Assembly: GCF_030408375.1 (NCBI RefSeq)
Contig: NZ_CP046530.1
Span: forward strand, 496,001 to 560,000
Reading direction: 5' to 3'
DNA from: Corynebacterium afermentans subsp. lipophilum
GTDB lineage: Bacteria > Actinomycetota > Actinomycetes > Mycobacteriales > Mycobacteriaceae
DNA: 64,000 nucleotides
The notes under the pieces: generated by a model
The model's database searches: none
The model's input: the letters and a program-made list of their open reading frames with translations, nothing else
What the model was told of the DNA's origin: nothing
Position numbers and translations under genes: made by a program
In this document: one piece after another, positions 26,766 through 34,810 of the stretch
How the letters are laid out: every line of letters begins with the position of its first letter
Numbering within the stretch: position 1 is the stretch's first letter

Positions 26766-27062
26766 GTGGAAAACCAGGCAGACGCCACCCTCCGCGGTGC
26801 AGCCGCGGGAGGGATGACCCTCGACGAGTTGTTCGGCGCCGTCGAGCAGGAGTGGCAGGATCAGGCACTGTGTGCCCAGACCGACCCAGAGGCGTTCTTC
26901 CCTGAGAAGGGCGGCTCGACTCGTGAGGCGAAGCGAATCTGCAAGGCGTGCGCCGTGCGCGACGAGTGCTTGGAATACGCGCTCGAGCACGACGAGCGTT
27001 TCGGGATTTGGGGCGGGCTCTCCGACCGGGAGCGCCGCCGCCTGAAAAAGCAGATTAGCTAG
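26766..27062 (+). CDS. whcD: WhiB-family iron-sulfur regulator, WhiB2/WhmD type
   Basis: 98 residues from a GTG with AAGGAAGG upstream. The four cluster cysteines are Cys36, Cys59, Cys62 and Cys68. The turn GIWGG (80-84) precedes the basic DNA-binding tail RERRRLKKQ. PEAFFPEKGGSTREAKRIC is the hallmark of WhiB2/WhmD, which governs septation in mycobacteria; the C. glutamicum equivalent is whcD. It follows the GDP-mannose gene and is convergent with the metallopeptidase-like gene. Confidence 0.92.
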   Translation: MENQADATLRGAAAGGMTLDELFGAVEQEWQDQALCAQTDPEAFFPEKGGSTREAKRICKACAVRDECLEYALEHDERFGIWGGLSDRERRRLKKQIS

Positions 27063-27065
27063 GCC

Positions 27066-27539
27066 CTACCAGGGGAAGTCTGGGGCGATAGTCCTCGGAT
27101 CCAAGTTGAGGTAATTGGCCACAAGAGCGGTCAGAACCCAAGTGAGGAGTTCTGACCGCTCTTGTGTTGTCGCGGTGCGGTGCTCGATGGGCATGCGAAA
27201 CACCACGAAGCGCGCGCGTGTGGGGTTGCCCTGCCTGTCCACGCCCGCCTGCAAGACGCGACCGAGCGGCACCGGGCCGTCGGCGATGATCTCGTCCGGC
27301 AGCACCGTCATGTCGGGGCTCAATCGCATCCGCGGAATGGTGTCGACGGCGAGATCGACGCCGGCCAGCTCGTTGAAGTACTGGTTGTGAAGTGGCGCGT
27401 AGGCGTCGATGACCAGTTGGTCGAATGCGTTGGCGCGGGTGCGGTAGCGCGGCACACCGACCGGCAGGATGGGCCCGCGCACGCCCCGGCCGTGGCGGTT
27501 GCGGGCCGGTTGTACGTGGGAGGGGCGAGTGGAGCTCAT
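27066..27539 (-). CDS. metallopeptidase-fold protein lacking the HExxH motif
   Basis: 157 residues. It belongs to the actinobacterial family represented by M. tuberculosis Rv3259 (PF06262-like), recognisable by GPILPVGVPRYRTRANAFDQLVIDAYAPL, residues 21-49, and FVVFRMPIEHRT. The helix that carries HExxH in active members reads LLTWVLTALVANYLNLDP, so the zinc site is lost. It is probably not a protease. Location between whcD and the DUF3499 gene is conserved in mycolic-acid actinobacteria. Confidence 0.75.
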   Translation of the reverse strand: MSSTRPSHVQPARNRHGRGVRGPILPVGVPRYRTRANAFDQLVIDAYAPLHNQYFNELAGVDLAVDTIPRMRLSPDMTVLPDEIIADGPVPLGRVLQAGVDRQGNPTRARFVVFRMPIEHRTATTQERSELLTWVLTALVANYLNLDPRTIAPDFPW

Positions 27540-27632
27540 AGCTGGCAATGCTATTTCGCGGCGCAGCAAAGGTGGCGTGGGCGCGCCGCGTTGCACTATC
27601 GAAATCTCAATGTGGGGTTTAGACTTGGCGCC

Positions 27633-28097
27633 GTGAATATCTACCGCCGTTGTTGCCGCCCAGGGTGCGGCCGGCCCGCCGTGGCCACGCTGATCTACGC
27701 GTACGCGGATTCGACGGCAGTGGTCGGACCGCTCGCGCCCGCCCCGGACCCGCACGCCTGGGATCTTTGCGAACGCCATTCCGCGCACATCACCGCACCG
27801 GTGGGCTGGGAGCTGGTCCGCGTCGAGCACGTCGAACTCGACGACGAGTCGGACGACGAAAACACCGACATCACCGCGCTCGCGGAGGCAGTGCGCGAAG
27901 CGGGGCGTGTGACCACCGGGCTGGTGGAAACCGGCCAGGACCCGATCGAGTATTCGGCGGACAAAGACTTCAACAACCCGGACACCTCCAACCACCCGGT
28001 GCACCGCACGAAGCGGGTGGAGGAGCAGATAGCCGCGGCCAAGGCGGCGCGGCGCTCCCATCTGCGTATCGTGCCGGACCCGGAGGCTGAGCAGTAG
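27633..28097 (+). CDS. DUF3499 family protein
   Basis: 154 residues, GTG start with TAGACT seven bases upstream (leaderless). The N-terminus RRCCRPGCGRPAVATLIYAYADSTAVVGPL and the following LCERHSAHITAPVGWELVR define DUF3499. The paired CxxC-like and C-x2-H groups suggest a small zinc ribbon. The rest is acidic and helical. Function unknown; always near manB in corynebacteria and mycobacteria. Confidence 0.88.
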   Translation: MNIYRRCCRPGCGRPAVATLIYAYADSTAVVGPLAPAPDPHAWDLCERHSAHITAPVGWELVRVEHVELDDESDDENTDITALAEAVREAGRVTTGLVETGQDPIEYSADKDFNNPDTSNHPVHRTKRVEEQIAAAKAARRSHLRIVPDPEAEQ

Positions 28098-28158
28098 CTG
28101 CGGTGACCAAAGCGGTCTGCGCAGGACCGTGTCGGGGGCGCGCGATAAGATACCGCGC

Positions 28159-29529
28159 ATGGCTATTGAGCACACGAACGAGACGCTGAAGAGCGTTATC
28201 AAGGCGTACGACGTCCGCGGCGTCGTCGGCGAGACCATCGACGAGGACTTCGTCCGCACCGCGGGCGCAGCGTTCGCGCACATCCTGCGCGGGGAGGGGG
28301 AGACCCGCATCGCGGTCGGCCACGACATGCGCCCGTCCTCGCCCGCGCTTGCAAACGCCTTCGCTGAAGGCGCCGCCAGCCAGGGCCTCAACGTGACCCT
28401 GCTGGGACTGACGTCCACCGACGAGCTGTATTTCGTCGCCGGCACGAAGCGCTGCGCCGGTGCGATGTTTACCGCTTCGCACAACCCGGCGCAGTACAAC
28501 GGCATCAAGCTCTGCCGCGCGGGTGCAACCCCGGTGTCCACAGACACGGGCCTGGGCGAGATCGCCCGCATGATCCTCGAGGGTGTGCCGGAGTATGAGG
28601 GGGAAGCCGGGGGCGTCGATAAGCATGATGCCCTGGATGAGTACGCCTCCTACCTGCGCGAGCTTGTGCCGGTGCCTACGCGCCGCAAGCTTGTTGTGGC
28701 AGTGGACGCGGCCAACGGCATGGCCGGCATGACGGTGCCGGCGGTGCTGGGGGATATGGACATCCGCCCGCTGTACTTCGAGCTCGACGGCACTTTCCCC
28801 AACCACGAGGCGAACCCGCTGGACCCGAAGAACCTGGTTGACCTGCAGAAGTTCACTGTGGAGCAGGGCGCAGACATCGGTCTCGCCTTCGACGGGGACG
28901 CGGATCGCTGCTTCGTGGTGGACGAGCGCGGCGAGGCCGTCTCCCCGTCCGCGATCACCGCGCTGATCGCCACCCGCACGCTCAAGCAGCACCCGGGCGC
29001 GACGATCATCCACAACCTGATCACCTCGCGCGCTGTGCCCGAGCTGATTGAAGAGCACGGCGGCAACGCGGTGCGCACGCGTGTGGGGCACTCCTACATC
29101 AAGGCGCAGATGGCGGAACATTCCGCGCTGTTCGGCGGCGAGCACTCCGCGCACTACTACTTCTCGGAGTTTTTCAATGCCGACTCCGGCCTGGTGGCGG
29201 CGCTGCACGTGCTGGCCGCGCTGGCGGAGCAGGACGCGCCGCTGAGCGAGATGATGGGCGCCTACGAGCGCTACACCGCCTCCGGCGAGATCAACTCCGA
29301 GGTCGCCGACCAAGCCGCCGCCACGCAGCGCGTGGTGGACGCGTTTGCGGACCGCGCGGAATCCGTGGACACACTCGACGGCGTCACCGTGCAGCTCAAA
29401 GACTCCAAGGCGTGGTTCAACGTGCGCGCCTCCAACACCGAACCACTGCTGCGGCTGAACGCCGAGGCGCCGACGCGCGACGAGGTGGACGCGCTGACAG
29501 AGGAAATCCTCGGCATCATCCGCGCTTGA
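28159..29529 (+). CDS. manB: phosphomannomutase/phosphoglucomutase
   Basis: 456 residues. Alpha-D-phosphohexomutase signatures: the phosphoserine loop FTASHNPAQYNGIK, the metal loop FDGDADRCFV, the substrate loop GGEHSAHYYF and the phosphate-binding RASNTEPLLRLN near the C-terminus. It converts mannose-6-phosphate to mannose-1-phosphate for GDP-mannose, between ManA and the pyrophosphorylase at 25.4 kb. ATG at 28159 with TAAGAT seven bases before it. It contains GTCGATAAGC at 28615. Confidence 0.93.
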   Translation: MAIEHTNETLKSVIKAYDVRGVVGETIDEDFVRTAGAAFAHILRGEGETRIAVGHDMRPSSPALANAFAEGAASQGLNVTLLGLTSTDELYFVAGTKRCAGAMFTASHNPAQYNGIKLCRAGATPVSTDTGLGEIARMILEGVPEYEGEAGGVDKHDALDEYASYLRELVPVPTRRKLVVAVDAANGMAGMTVPAVLGDMDIRPLYFELDGTFPNHEANPLDPKNLVDLQKFTVEQGADIGLAFDGDADRCFVVDERGEAVSPSAITALIATRTLKQHPGATIIHNLITSRAVPELIEEHGGNAVRTRVGHSYIKAQMAEHSALFGGEHSAHYYFSEFFNADSGLVAALHVLAALAEQDAPLSEMMGAYERYTASGEINSEVADQAAATQRVVDAFADRAESVDTLDGVTVQLKDSKAWFNVRASNTEPLLRLNAEAPTRDEVDALTEEILGIIRA

Positions 29530-29554
29530 GGTTCCCCGCGTACGCTCGCGGGGT

Positions 29555-30553
29555 ATGAGCGAATTTTCCAGGGAAGACGCCCTGTTTTTCGACATCGCCC
29601 ACGAGGGCGCGCAGGTCCGTGCCGTGGGCCAGGCGGCGCACCTGCTCGAAGGCCTGCACGGCATGCAGCCCCGCAGCGTGGTCGTGCTGGCCACCGACCA
29701 GGTCGCGGCGGCCGCGGCGCGTGCGGTGGCAACCTTTGCCGCCCCGCTCGAGGTACCGGTGGTGGTTGTTGACGTGCTGCCGGCGTACATCGGAGCGCTC
29801 GATGTCGTGGTGGTTGTGGGCGACAACGCTGGACGCGAGCAGGATCTGCGCGGTTTGCTCACCGCGGCGGACCGCGGCGCAGAGACCATCCTCGCCGGCC
29901 CGAAGCAGGGGCCCTTGCTTGAAGACGCACCACAGGCCGCCACCGTCATTCCCGCCCTGCCCGACACAGCTGGCGCCTCCCCGCTGCGTACCTGCGCCGT
30001 CGTGGGGGCAGTACTGCTGGCGCTGCGCCAGCCGGCCGAGGTAGTGGCGGAGCGCTTCGAGCTGCTGGCGTCTGAAGTGGATGCGGAGCTGGAGTCTGTC
30101 TCGCCGCGGCGCGACGTGGCGGTCAACGCCGCGCGCAAACTGCGCGCCCAGGTTGACGGTGCTCGGGTGCTGCACACCGGATTCGGTATGGCAGGCAGTG
30201 CGGTGGCGGAGCTTGTCGCGTCGCTGTGGTCCACACACGGCATCCCGGCGTCCTTTGTGGACTACCATGAGCTTCCCTTTGCCGTCGAGCGTGCTCAGGA
30301 GGGTAATTCCGCCTCCGCCGCGGACGATATCTTCCACGACCCCTACCTCGACGGCCCCGCAAAGCTGGTAGGTTTAACAACCGTTGTTTGGACGTGCGAG
30401 GCCACCGATCCGGTGGCCCCGGCAGGCAGCCAGATGGAATCTGCGGAGACTGAAGCGGACGATCTGGCGGCTCGTGCGGCACGCCTGGTTGCCCGGGCCT
30501 ACGCGGTGGTGGCGCTTGCTGCCGACGTCGATGCCGCCGCCACGGAGGAGTAG
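29555..30553 (+). CDS. TobH-like protein with SIS/phosphosugar-isomerase-like fold
   Basis: 332 residues. Corresponds to M. tuberculosis Rv3256c (TobH protein), which also lies between manB and manA. The pattern VVVLATDQVAAAAARAV, VVVVDVLPAYIGALDVVVVVGDNAG, and a C-terminal helix-rich region resembles phosphoglucose/phosphomannose isomerase SIS domains. Catalytic residues cannot be assigned with confidence. TACGCT eight bases before the ATG suggests its own promoter. Likely acts in mannose metabolism. Confidence 0.75.
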   Translation: MSEFSREDALFFDIAHEGAQVRAVGQAAHLLEGLHGMQPRSVVVLATDQVAAAAARAVATFAAPLEVPVVVVDVLPAYIGALDVVVVVGDNAGREQDLRGLLTAADRGAETILAGPKQGPLLEDAPQAATVIPALPDTAGASPLRTCAVVGAVLLALRQPAEVVAERFELLASEVDAELESVSPRRDVAVNAARKLRAQVDGARVLHTGFGMAGSAVAELVASLWSTHGIPASFVDYHELPFAVERAQEGNSASAADDIFHDPYLDGPAKLVGLTTVVWTCEATDPVAPAGSQMESAETEADDLAARAARLVARAYAVVALAADVDAAATEE

Positions 30554-30563
30554 AAGGAGAACC

Positions 30564-31745
30564 ATGGAGCACCTCGAAGGAGCTCTGCGCCCCTACCCCT
30601 GGGGTTCCCACACGTTGATCGCCCAGCTGCGCGGCGAGCCTTCGCCGAGCCCGCAGCCGCAGGCGGAACTCTGGTTTGGTGCCCACCCGGCCGCCCCGGC
30701 GACGGTGAACGGGCAGGGCCTAGACGAAGCCATCGCCGCCGACCCGGCCGTCGCGCTGGGTAAAAGGGTCACAGAAGCGCACGGCGACCAGCTGCCGTTT
30801 CTGGTCAAGCTGCTCGCCGCGGCCGCGCCCTTGAGCATCCAGGCCCACCCCTCGCTGGAGCAGGCGCAGGAAGGCTTTGCGCGCGAAAACGCCGAGGGCA
30901 TCGCGCTGAACAGCCCGAACCGTAATTACAAGGACCCGAACCACAAACCCGAGCTCATTGTCGCGCTGACCGAGTTCCGCGCGTTGGCCGGGTTCCGTCC
31001 GGTTCCGGACACCGCCGCGTTTTTTGCCGAGCTCGGCAGCGCGGAGCTGGACCGCTACGCCACCTTGTTGCCCGCGGACGGCGAGGGCGATCTGCGCGCG
31101 TTGTTCACCACCCTGATTTCGCTGCCGCACCAGCCGCGGGTGGAGTTGATCGAATCGGTGCAGCGCGCGGCGGCAGAGCTTGCCCAGAAGCGCACTGCCC
31201 CTGAGTGGATGGTGGAAGCCGCGGAGGTGTACCTCGAGCTCAACCAGGCGTACCCGGGCGATGTGGGCGTGTTGGCGGCGTTGCTGCTGAACGTGCTCAC
31301 GCTTGCGCCCGGCGAGGCGGCGTTTTTGCGTGCCGGCCAGCTTCACGCCTACCTGTCGGGTCTGGGGGTGGAGGTCATGGCCAACTCCGACAACGTGCTG
31401 CGAGGTGGGCTGACCACCAAGCATGTGGACGTGCCGGAGCTGGTGAAGGTGCTGGACTTCGGCACCTTGGAAAACCCGCGGGCGGAAGCGGTTGCGTCGA
31501 ACGGCGGCGTGGAGTTCCAGCTTCCGGTGGACAGTTTCGCGGTGCGAGTGCATTCGCTTGCCGACGGCGAAACGTTGGCCATCGACGAAGACGGCCCAGC
31601 GATTGTGCTGTGCACCTCCGGCGAGGTGCGCGGCGCCGACGGGTTTGTGCTGTCCCAGGGCAACGGAGCCTGGGCGCCGGCGAGCGAAGGGGAAGTGGAG
31701 CTGACCGCCGAGGGCGCGGCCCAGGTGTTTGTGGCTACGGCCTAG
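30564..31745 (+). CDS. manA: mannose-6-phosphate isomerase, class I
   Basis: 393 residues, ATG with AAGGAG 8 bases upstream and 10 bases after the TobH gene. Type I isomerase motifs: the metal-site segments LSIQAHPS and NHKPELIVAL, the active-site LRAGQLHAYLSGLGVEVMANSDNVLRGGLTTKH, residues 255-287, and a C-terminal cupin. It interconverts fructose-6-phosphate and mannose-6-phosphate, feeding ManB. Its last 4 bases overlap the end of the convergent gene. Confidence 0.94.
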   Translation: MEHLEGALRPYPWGSHTLIAQLRGEPSPSPQPQAELWFGAHPAAPATVNGQGLDEAIAADPAVALGKRVTEAHGDQLPFLVKLLAAAAPLSIQAHPSLEQAQEGFARENAEGIALNSPNRNYKDPNHKPELIVALTEFRALAGFRPVPDTAAFFAELGSAELDRYATLLPADGEGDLRALFTTLISLPHQPRVELIESVQRAAAELAQKRTAPEWMVEAAEVYLELNQAYPGDVGVLAALLLNVLTLAPGEAAFLRAGQLHAYLSGLGVEVMANSDNVLRGGLTTKHVDVPELVKVLDFGTLENPRAEAVASNGGVEFQLPVDSFAVRVHSLADGETLAIDEDGPAIVLCTSGEVRGADGFVLSQGNGAWAPASEGEVELTAEGAAQVFVATA

Positions 31746-32854
31746 CGGCCGGTGATCTTGTTCAACACGCCGCGGGCCGTCATGCCTTCATCTTCCTTCG
31801 GGTAGCCCGCAACGTCTTCCTTGCCCGCGACACGGGTCGGCGCCGCGGGCTCCTCCGCTGCGGCGGCCTCCGGGGCCACCTGCGACGCGGAAGCGGAGTC
31901 GGCGTCGTCAGTGAATTCGGCGCCCGCGGACGGCTGTGCCGCCGCGCCTGCGCCTTCAAGCCGCGTCTTTGGTGCCGGGCTCTGCTGCGCATCTTGTGCG
32001 TGAGACGGCTCCTGCTCTGACGGCTCTGCCACCTGGATGCCGGCCGCGCCACCCGCGTTGCCCGAGCCGCCCATGTCATCGGGGCCGTGCGACGGTCCGG
32101 AGCCGTGACCGGGCTGCGGCGTCTGCTCGGACTCGTCGGACGCCTCAGTGGTCTGCGGCTGTTCCGGCCGCTGCGACGGCTCCTGTGCCGGGGTGCGCGT
32201 CGGCTCGGTGGCCTCCGACGGCTGTGCTTCAGACCCGCCAGGTGCCGGCGTGGCAGGGGTGCTCGGCTGTGCGGCGCTGCTCTCGCCCGGCTCGCGCGGC
32301 GGGGTGCTGCCCGGCGTCTGCTGGGAGGGAGTGCGTGCGCTGGTCTGTGCGCCCGCCGGGGTTGGCTCTGCCGTCGAGTTGGCGCCCTGCGGCGCTGCCT
32401 GCGGACGGGCAGGGGAGGGCACGATGTTGGACGGCCGGTACACGCGGGGCGGCTGCCCCGACGCTTGTTCCGGAGCAACCACAGCGTGCGGCGGCAGGTA
32501 CGGGTCCTGTGCCGCGTTGTAGCCGGTGGGCACGGAAGCGCCGGCGCGTGCTTCGTCGGAGCTGGCTCGACCGGCAGCGCCCGCACCGCGGTTGGCGTTG
32601 CGTCCGTTGTCGACGGCGCTTGCAGAGCTGCGCACGGTCCGGGTGTGTGTCTGGTTCTCCGTCACCGTTTCCGTTGTCGGGCTCGATGTGGTGGGCGTGG
32701 CGCTGGCATCGGTGGTTCCAGCGGCTTCCGCGGTGAAACCGGCGCGGTTGTTTTGCCCGGGCGAGGAGGTGGCCCAGACGGTGAACCCGACGAGGGCAGC
32801 AAGGAGTGCACCTGCGCCGATGAACACGGCTACCCGGCGTGCGGTCCCTTCCAC
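31742..32854 (-). CDS. membrane-anchored Pro/Ser/Thr-rich protein, unknown function
   Basis: 370 residues from a GTG at 32854, chosen for GGAGGA seven bases upstream. A short basic N-terminus, one membrane segment (about 8-28, VAVFIGAGALLAALVGFTVW), then a disordered stretch of ~330 residues rich in Pro, Ser, Thr, Glu, Gln and Ala. The only ordered-looking part is TGYNAAQDPYLPPHAVVAPEQASG. The C-terminus GVLNKITGR is helical. Topology suggests an extracytoplasmic stalk. In C. glutamicum this space carries sahH, absent here. Confidence 0.7.
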   Translation of the reverse strand: MEGTARRVAVFIGAGALLAALVGFTVWATSSPGQNNRAGFTAEAAGTTDASATPTTSSPTTETVTENQTHTRTVRSSASAVDNGRNANRGAGAAGRASSDEARAGASVPTGYNAAQDPYLPPHAVVAPEQASGQPPRVYRPSNIVPSPARPQAAPQGANSTAEPTPAGAQTSARTPSQQTPGSTPPREPGESSAAQPSTPATPAPGGSEAQPSEATEPTRTPAQEPSQRPEQPQTTEASDESEQTPQPGHGSGPSHGPDDMGGSGNAGGAAGIQVAEPSEQEPSHAQDAQQSPAPKTRLEGAGAAAQPSAGAEFTDDADSASASQVAPEAAAAEEPAAPTRVAGKEDVAGYPKEDEGMTARGVLNKITGR

Positions 32855-33078
32855 GGTGACTCCTCCCACGGGGTGTTTCGGCCCCGCGTCTTAGTTACAA
32901 ATTGGTAACGTTTTGCGTTGTAGCACTGTTTATAGCACGCGGATGGTAAATGCGGAACCCCTGCGCGGCGAGTCGTTGCGCGTTCGGCTGCCCCGGGGGC
33001 CCGTTTTGCCGTATACAGATGGGGGTAACACGTCGCGCGGGCGCCCGCTCGCGCACCATCTATGGAAGGAGCGCCGCA

Positions 33079-33429
33079 GTGAGCACTTGGGATGAGCAGA
33101 TTTTCACGGTCGATGCCAACACCGACTTCCTGGACGAGCTGGTCGATCTTGACTTCGACGAGGTTTTCGAGGCGGTCCGTGATGCGGTCCTCCTCGCCGC
33201 GAAGCAGGATCCGAGCGAAGACGAGCTCCTCAACGGCGAGGCTGCGGCCACGATCGCCGCGATTTGGGCGGGTGCGCCGTTTTCTGCCGGTGAGATCGCT
33301 GAGACCTACCCGTTTATCCGTATGCGGCCGGACGAGATGGACGAGCAGTTGGTTGAGTCCGCGGCCACCGTGCTCGAGGAGGCGGACACCGAGCAGGATC
33401 TGGAGCAGTTCCTCGAGGCGCTGGCGTAA
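33079..33429 (+). CDS. DUF4259 family protein
   Basis: 116 acidic residues from a GTG with GGAAGGAG upstream. The N-terminus STWDEQIFTVDANTDFLDELVDL corresponds to the DUF4259 start (usually W-x-F-DND-A-DFLDEL). The remainder is helical with Asp/Glu clusters. Function unknown. It precedes tmk by 4 bases and is probably co-transcribed with it. Confidence 0.75.
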   Translation: MSTWDEQIFTVDANTDFLDELVDLDFDEVFEAVRDAVLLAAKQDPSEDELLNGEAAATIAAIWAGAPFSAGEIAETYPFIRMRPDEMDEQLVESAATVLEEADTEQDLEQFLEALA

Positions 33430-33433
33430 CTGC

Positions 33434-34042
33434 ATGATTGTCGCTGTTGAAGGCATAGATGGTGCCGGCAAAAACACGCTTGTCACCGCGTTAAAAGAGC
33501 GCTTCGGCGCCGAGACCTTGGCGTTTCCCCGCTATGAGACGTCCGTGCACGCCCAGCTGGCGCAGGACGCCCTGCACGGGCGCATGGGCGATCTGACAGA
33601 TTCCGCGTTCGGCATGGCCACCATGTTCGCTTTGGACAGGCATGGGGCGAAGCAGCTTCTCGACGGCTTCGCTGGCCGACGAGACCGCATCATCGTCCTG
33701 GACCGCTACGTTGCGTCCAACGCGGCGTACACCAGCGCCCGCACAGGTGACGCCGCCGCGGTGAAGTGGGTGCACGACTTGGAATTTGAGAAGTTGGGTC
33801 TGCCCAAGCCGGATCTGCAGGTTCTGGTGGACACCACCCCGGATGTTGCCCGCGAGCGCGCGGAGGCCCGCGAGGCGCAGGACGCGACGCGCACCCGCGA
33901 CCGCTACGAGCGCGACGTGGCTCTGCAGGTGGCAACCTTCCAGGCGTATTCGGAGCTAGCGGAGCGCAACTGGGTGAGCCGGTGGCTTCGCACCGCAGAT
34001 CCGGCGGTTATTATGCAGGCAGTGAGCGAGCTGACGGAGTAG
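33434..34042 (+). CDS. tmk: thymidylate kinase
   Basis: 202 residues. P-loop VEGIDGAGKNTLV at the N-terminus, DR(Y) motif in VLDRYVASNAAYTSAR and a lid with RTRDRYERD. It phosphorylates dTMP to dTDP. Asn follows the P-loop lysine instead of Ser/Thr, a feature shared by related actinobacterial enzymes, so it is not a defect. Conserved linkage tmk-mtrA-mtrB-lpqB. Confidence 0.94.
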   Translation: MIVAVEGIDGAGKNTLVTALKERFGAETLAFPRYETSVHAQLAQDALHGRMGDLTDSAFGMATMFALDRHGAKQLLDGFAGRRDRIIVLDRYVASNAAYTSARTGDAAAVKWVHDLEFEKLGLPKPDLQVLVDTTPDVARERAEAREAQDATRTRDRYERDVALQVATFQAYSELAERNWVSRWLRTADPAVIMQAVSELTE

Positions 34043-34093
34043 AAGAGCAGTTCAAACTGAGCGGCTCAGCGCGAAAAGGATAGAGGAGGACGC

Positions 34094-34777
34094 ATGGCAC
34101 CGAAGATCCTTGTGGTGGACGACGACCCGGCGATCAACGAGATGCTGACAATCGTGTTGGAGGCCGAAGGTTTCCAAACCAGCTCCGTGACGGACGGTGT
34201 TGAGGCGGTGCCTGCCTTCCGCTCGTTCGACCCCGACCTGATCCTTTTGGATCTGATGCTGCCGGGCATGAACGGCATCGACATCTGCCGCGAGATCCGC
34301 AAGGAGTCCGCGGTGCCGGTGGTCATGCTCACCGCTAAAACGGACACGGTGGACGTGGTGCTGGGCTTGGAGTCCGGCGCGGACGACTACATCACCAAAC
34401 CGTTCAAGCCGAAGGAGCTTGTCGCCCGCATCCGCGCGCGCCTGCGCCGCACCGACGAGACCCCGGCAGACGTGTTCGAGGTCGGCGACCTGACTGTGGA
34501 TGTGCCACAGCACACCGTCACTCGCGGCGACGAGGAAATCCAGCTCACGCCCCTGGAGTTCGACCTCCTGGTGGAGATGGCCCGCAAGCCCAACCAGGTG
34601 CACTCGCGAGAGGAGCTGCTGGAGTCTGTGTGGGGCTACCGCAACGCCTCCGACACCCGCCTGGTCAACGTGCACGTGCAGCGTCTGCGCTCCAAGATCG
34701 AGCACGACCCGGAGAACCCGGAGATTATCCTCACCGTGCGCGGTGTGGGCTACAAAACCGGTAAGTCGGAGGTGTAG
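34094..34777 (+). CDS. mtrA: two-component response regulator MtrA
   Basis: 227 residues. Receiver domain with acidic pocket Asp10/Asp11, phospho-acceptor Asp53 (LILLDLMLPG) and TKPFKPKEL. C-terminal OmpR-type winged helix (ELTP-like QLTPLEFDLLVEM, VNVHVQRLRSKIE, VRGVGYKTG). MtrA controls cell-wall hydrolases, division and osmotic genes in actinobacteria. ATG with GGAGGA in front. mtrB follows, with the ribosome binding site inside the end of mtrA. Confidence 0.97.
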   Translation: MAPKILVVDDDPAINEMLTIVLEAEGFQTSSVTDGVEAVPAFRSFDPDLILLDLMLPGMNGIDICREIRKESAVPVVMLTAKTDTVDVVLGLESGADDYITKPFKPKELVARIRARLRRTDETPADVFEVGDLTVDVPQHTVTRGDEEIQLTPLEFDLLVEMARKPNQVHSREELLESVWGYRNASDTRLVNVHVQRLRSKIEHDPENPEIILTVRGVGYKTGKSEV

Positions 34778-34810
34778 CACCTGGACGCCATACGTCGTGT
34801 CAGCGACCGA

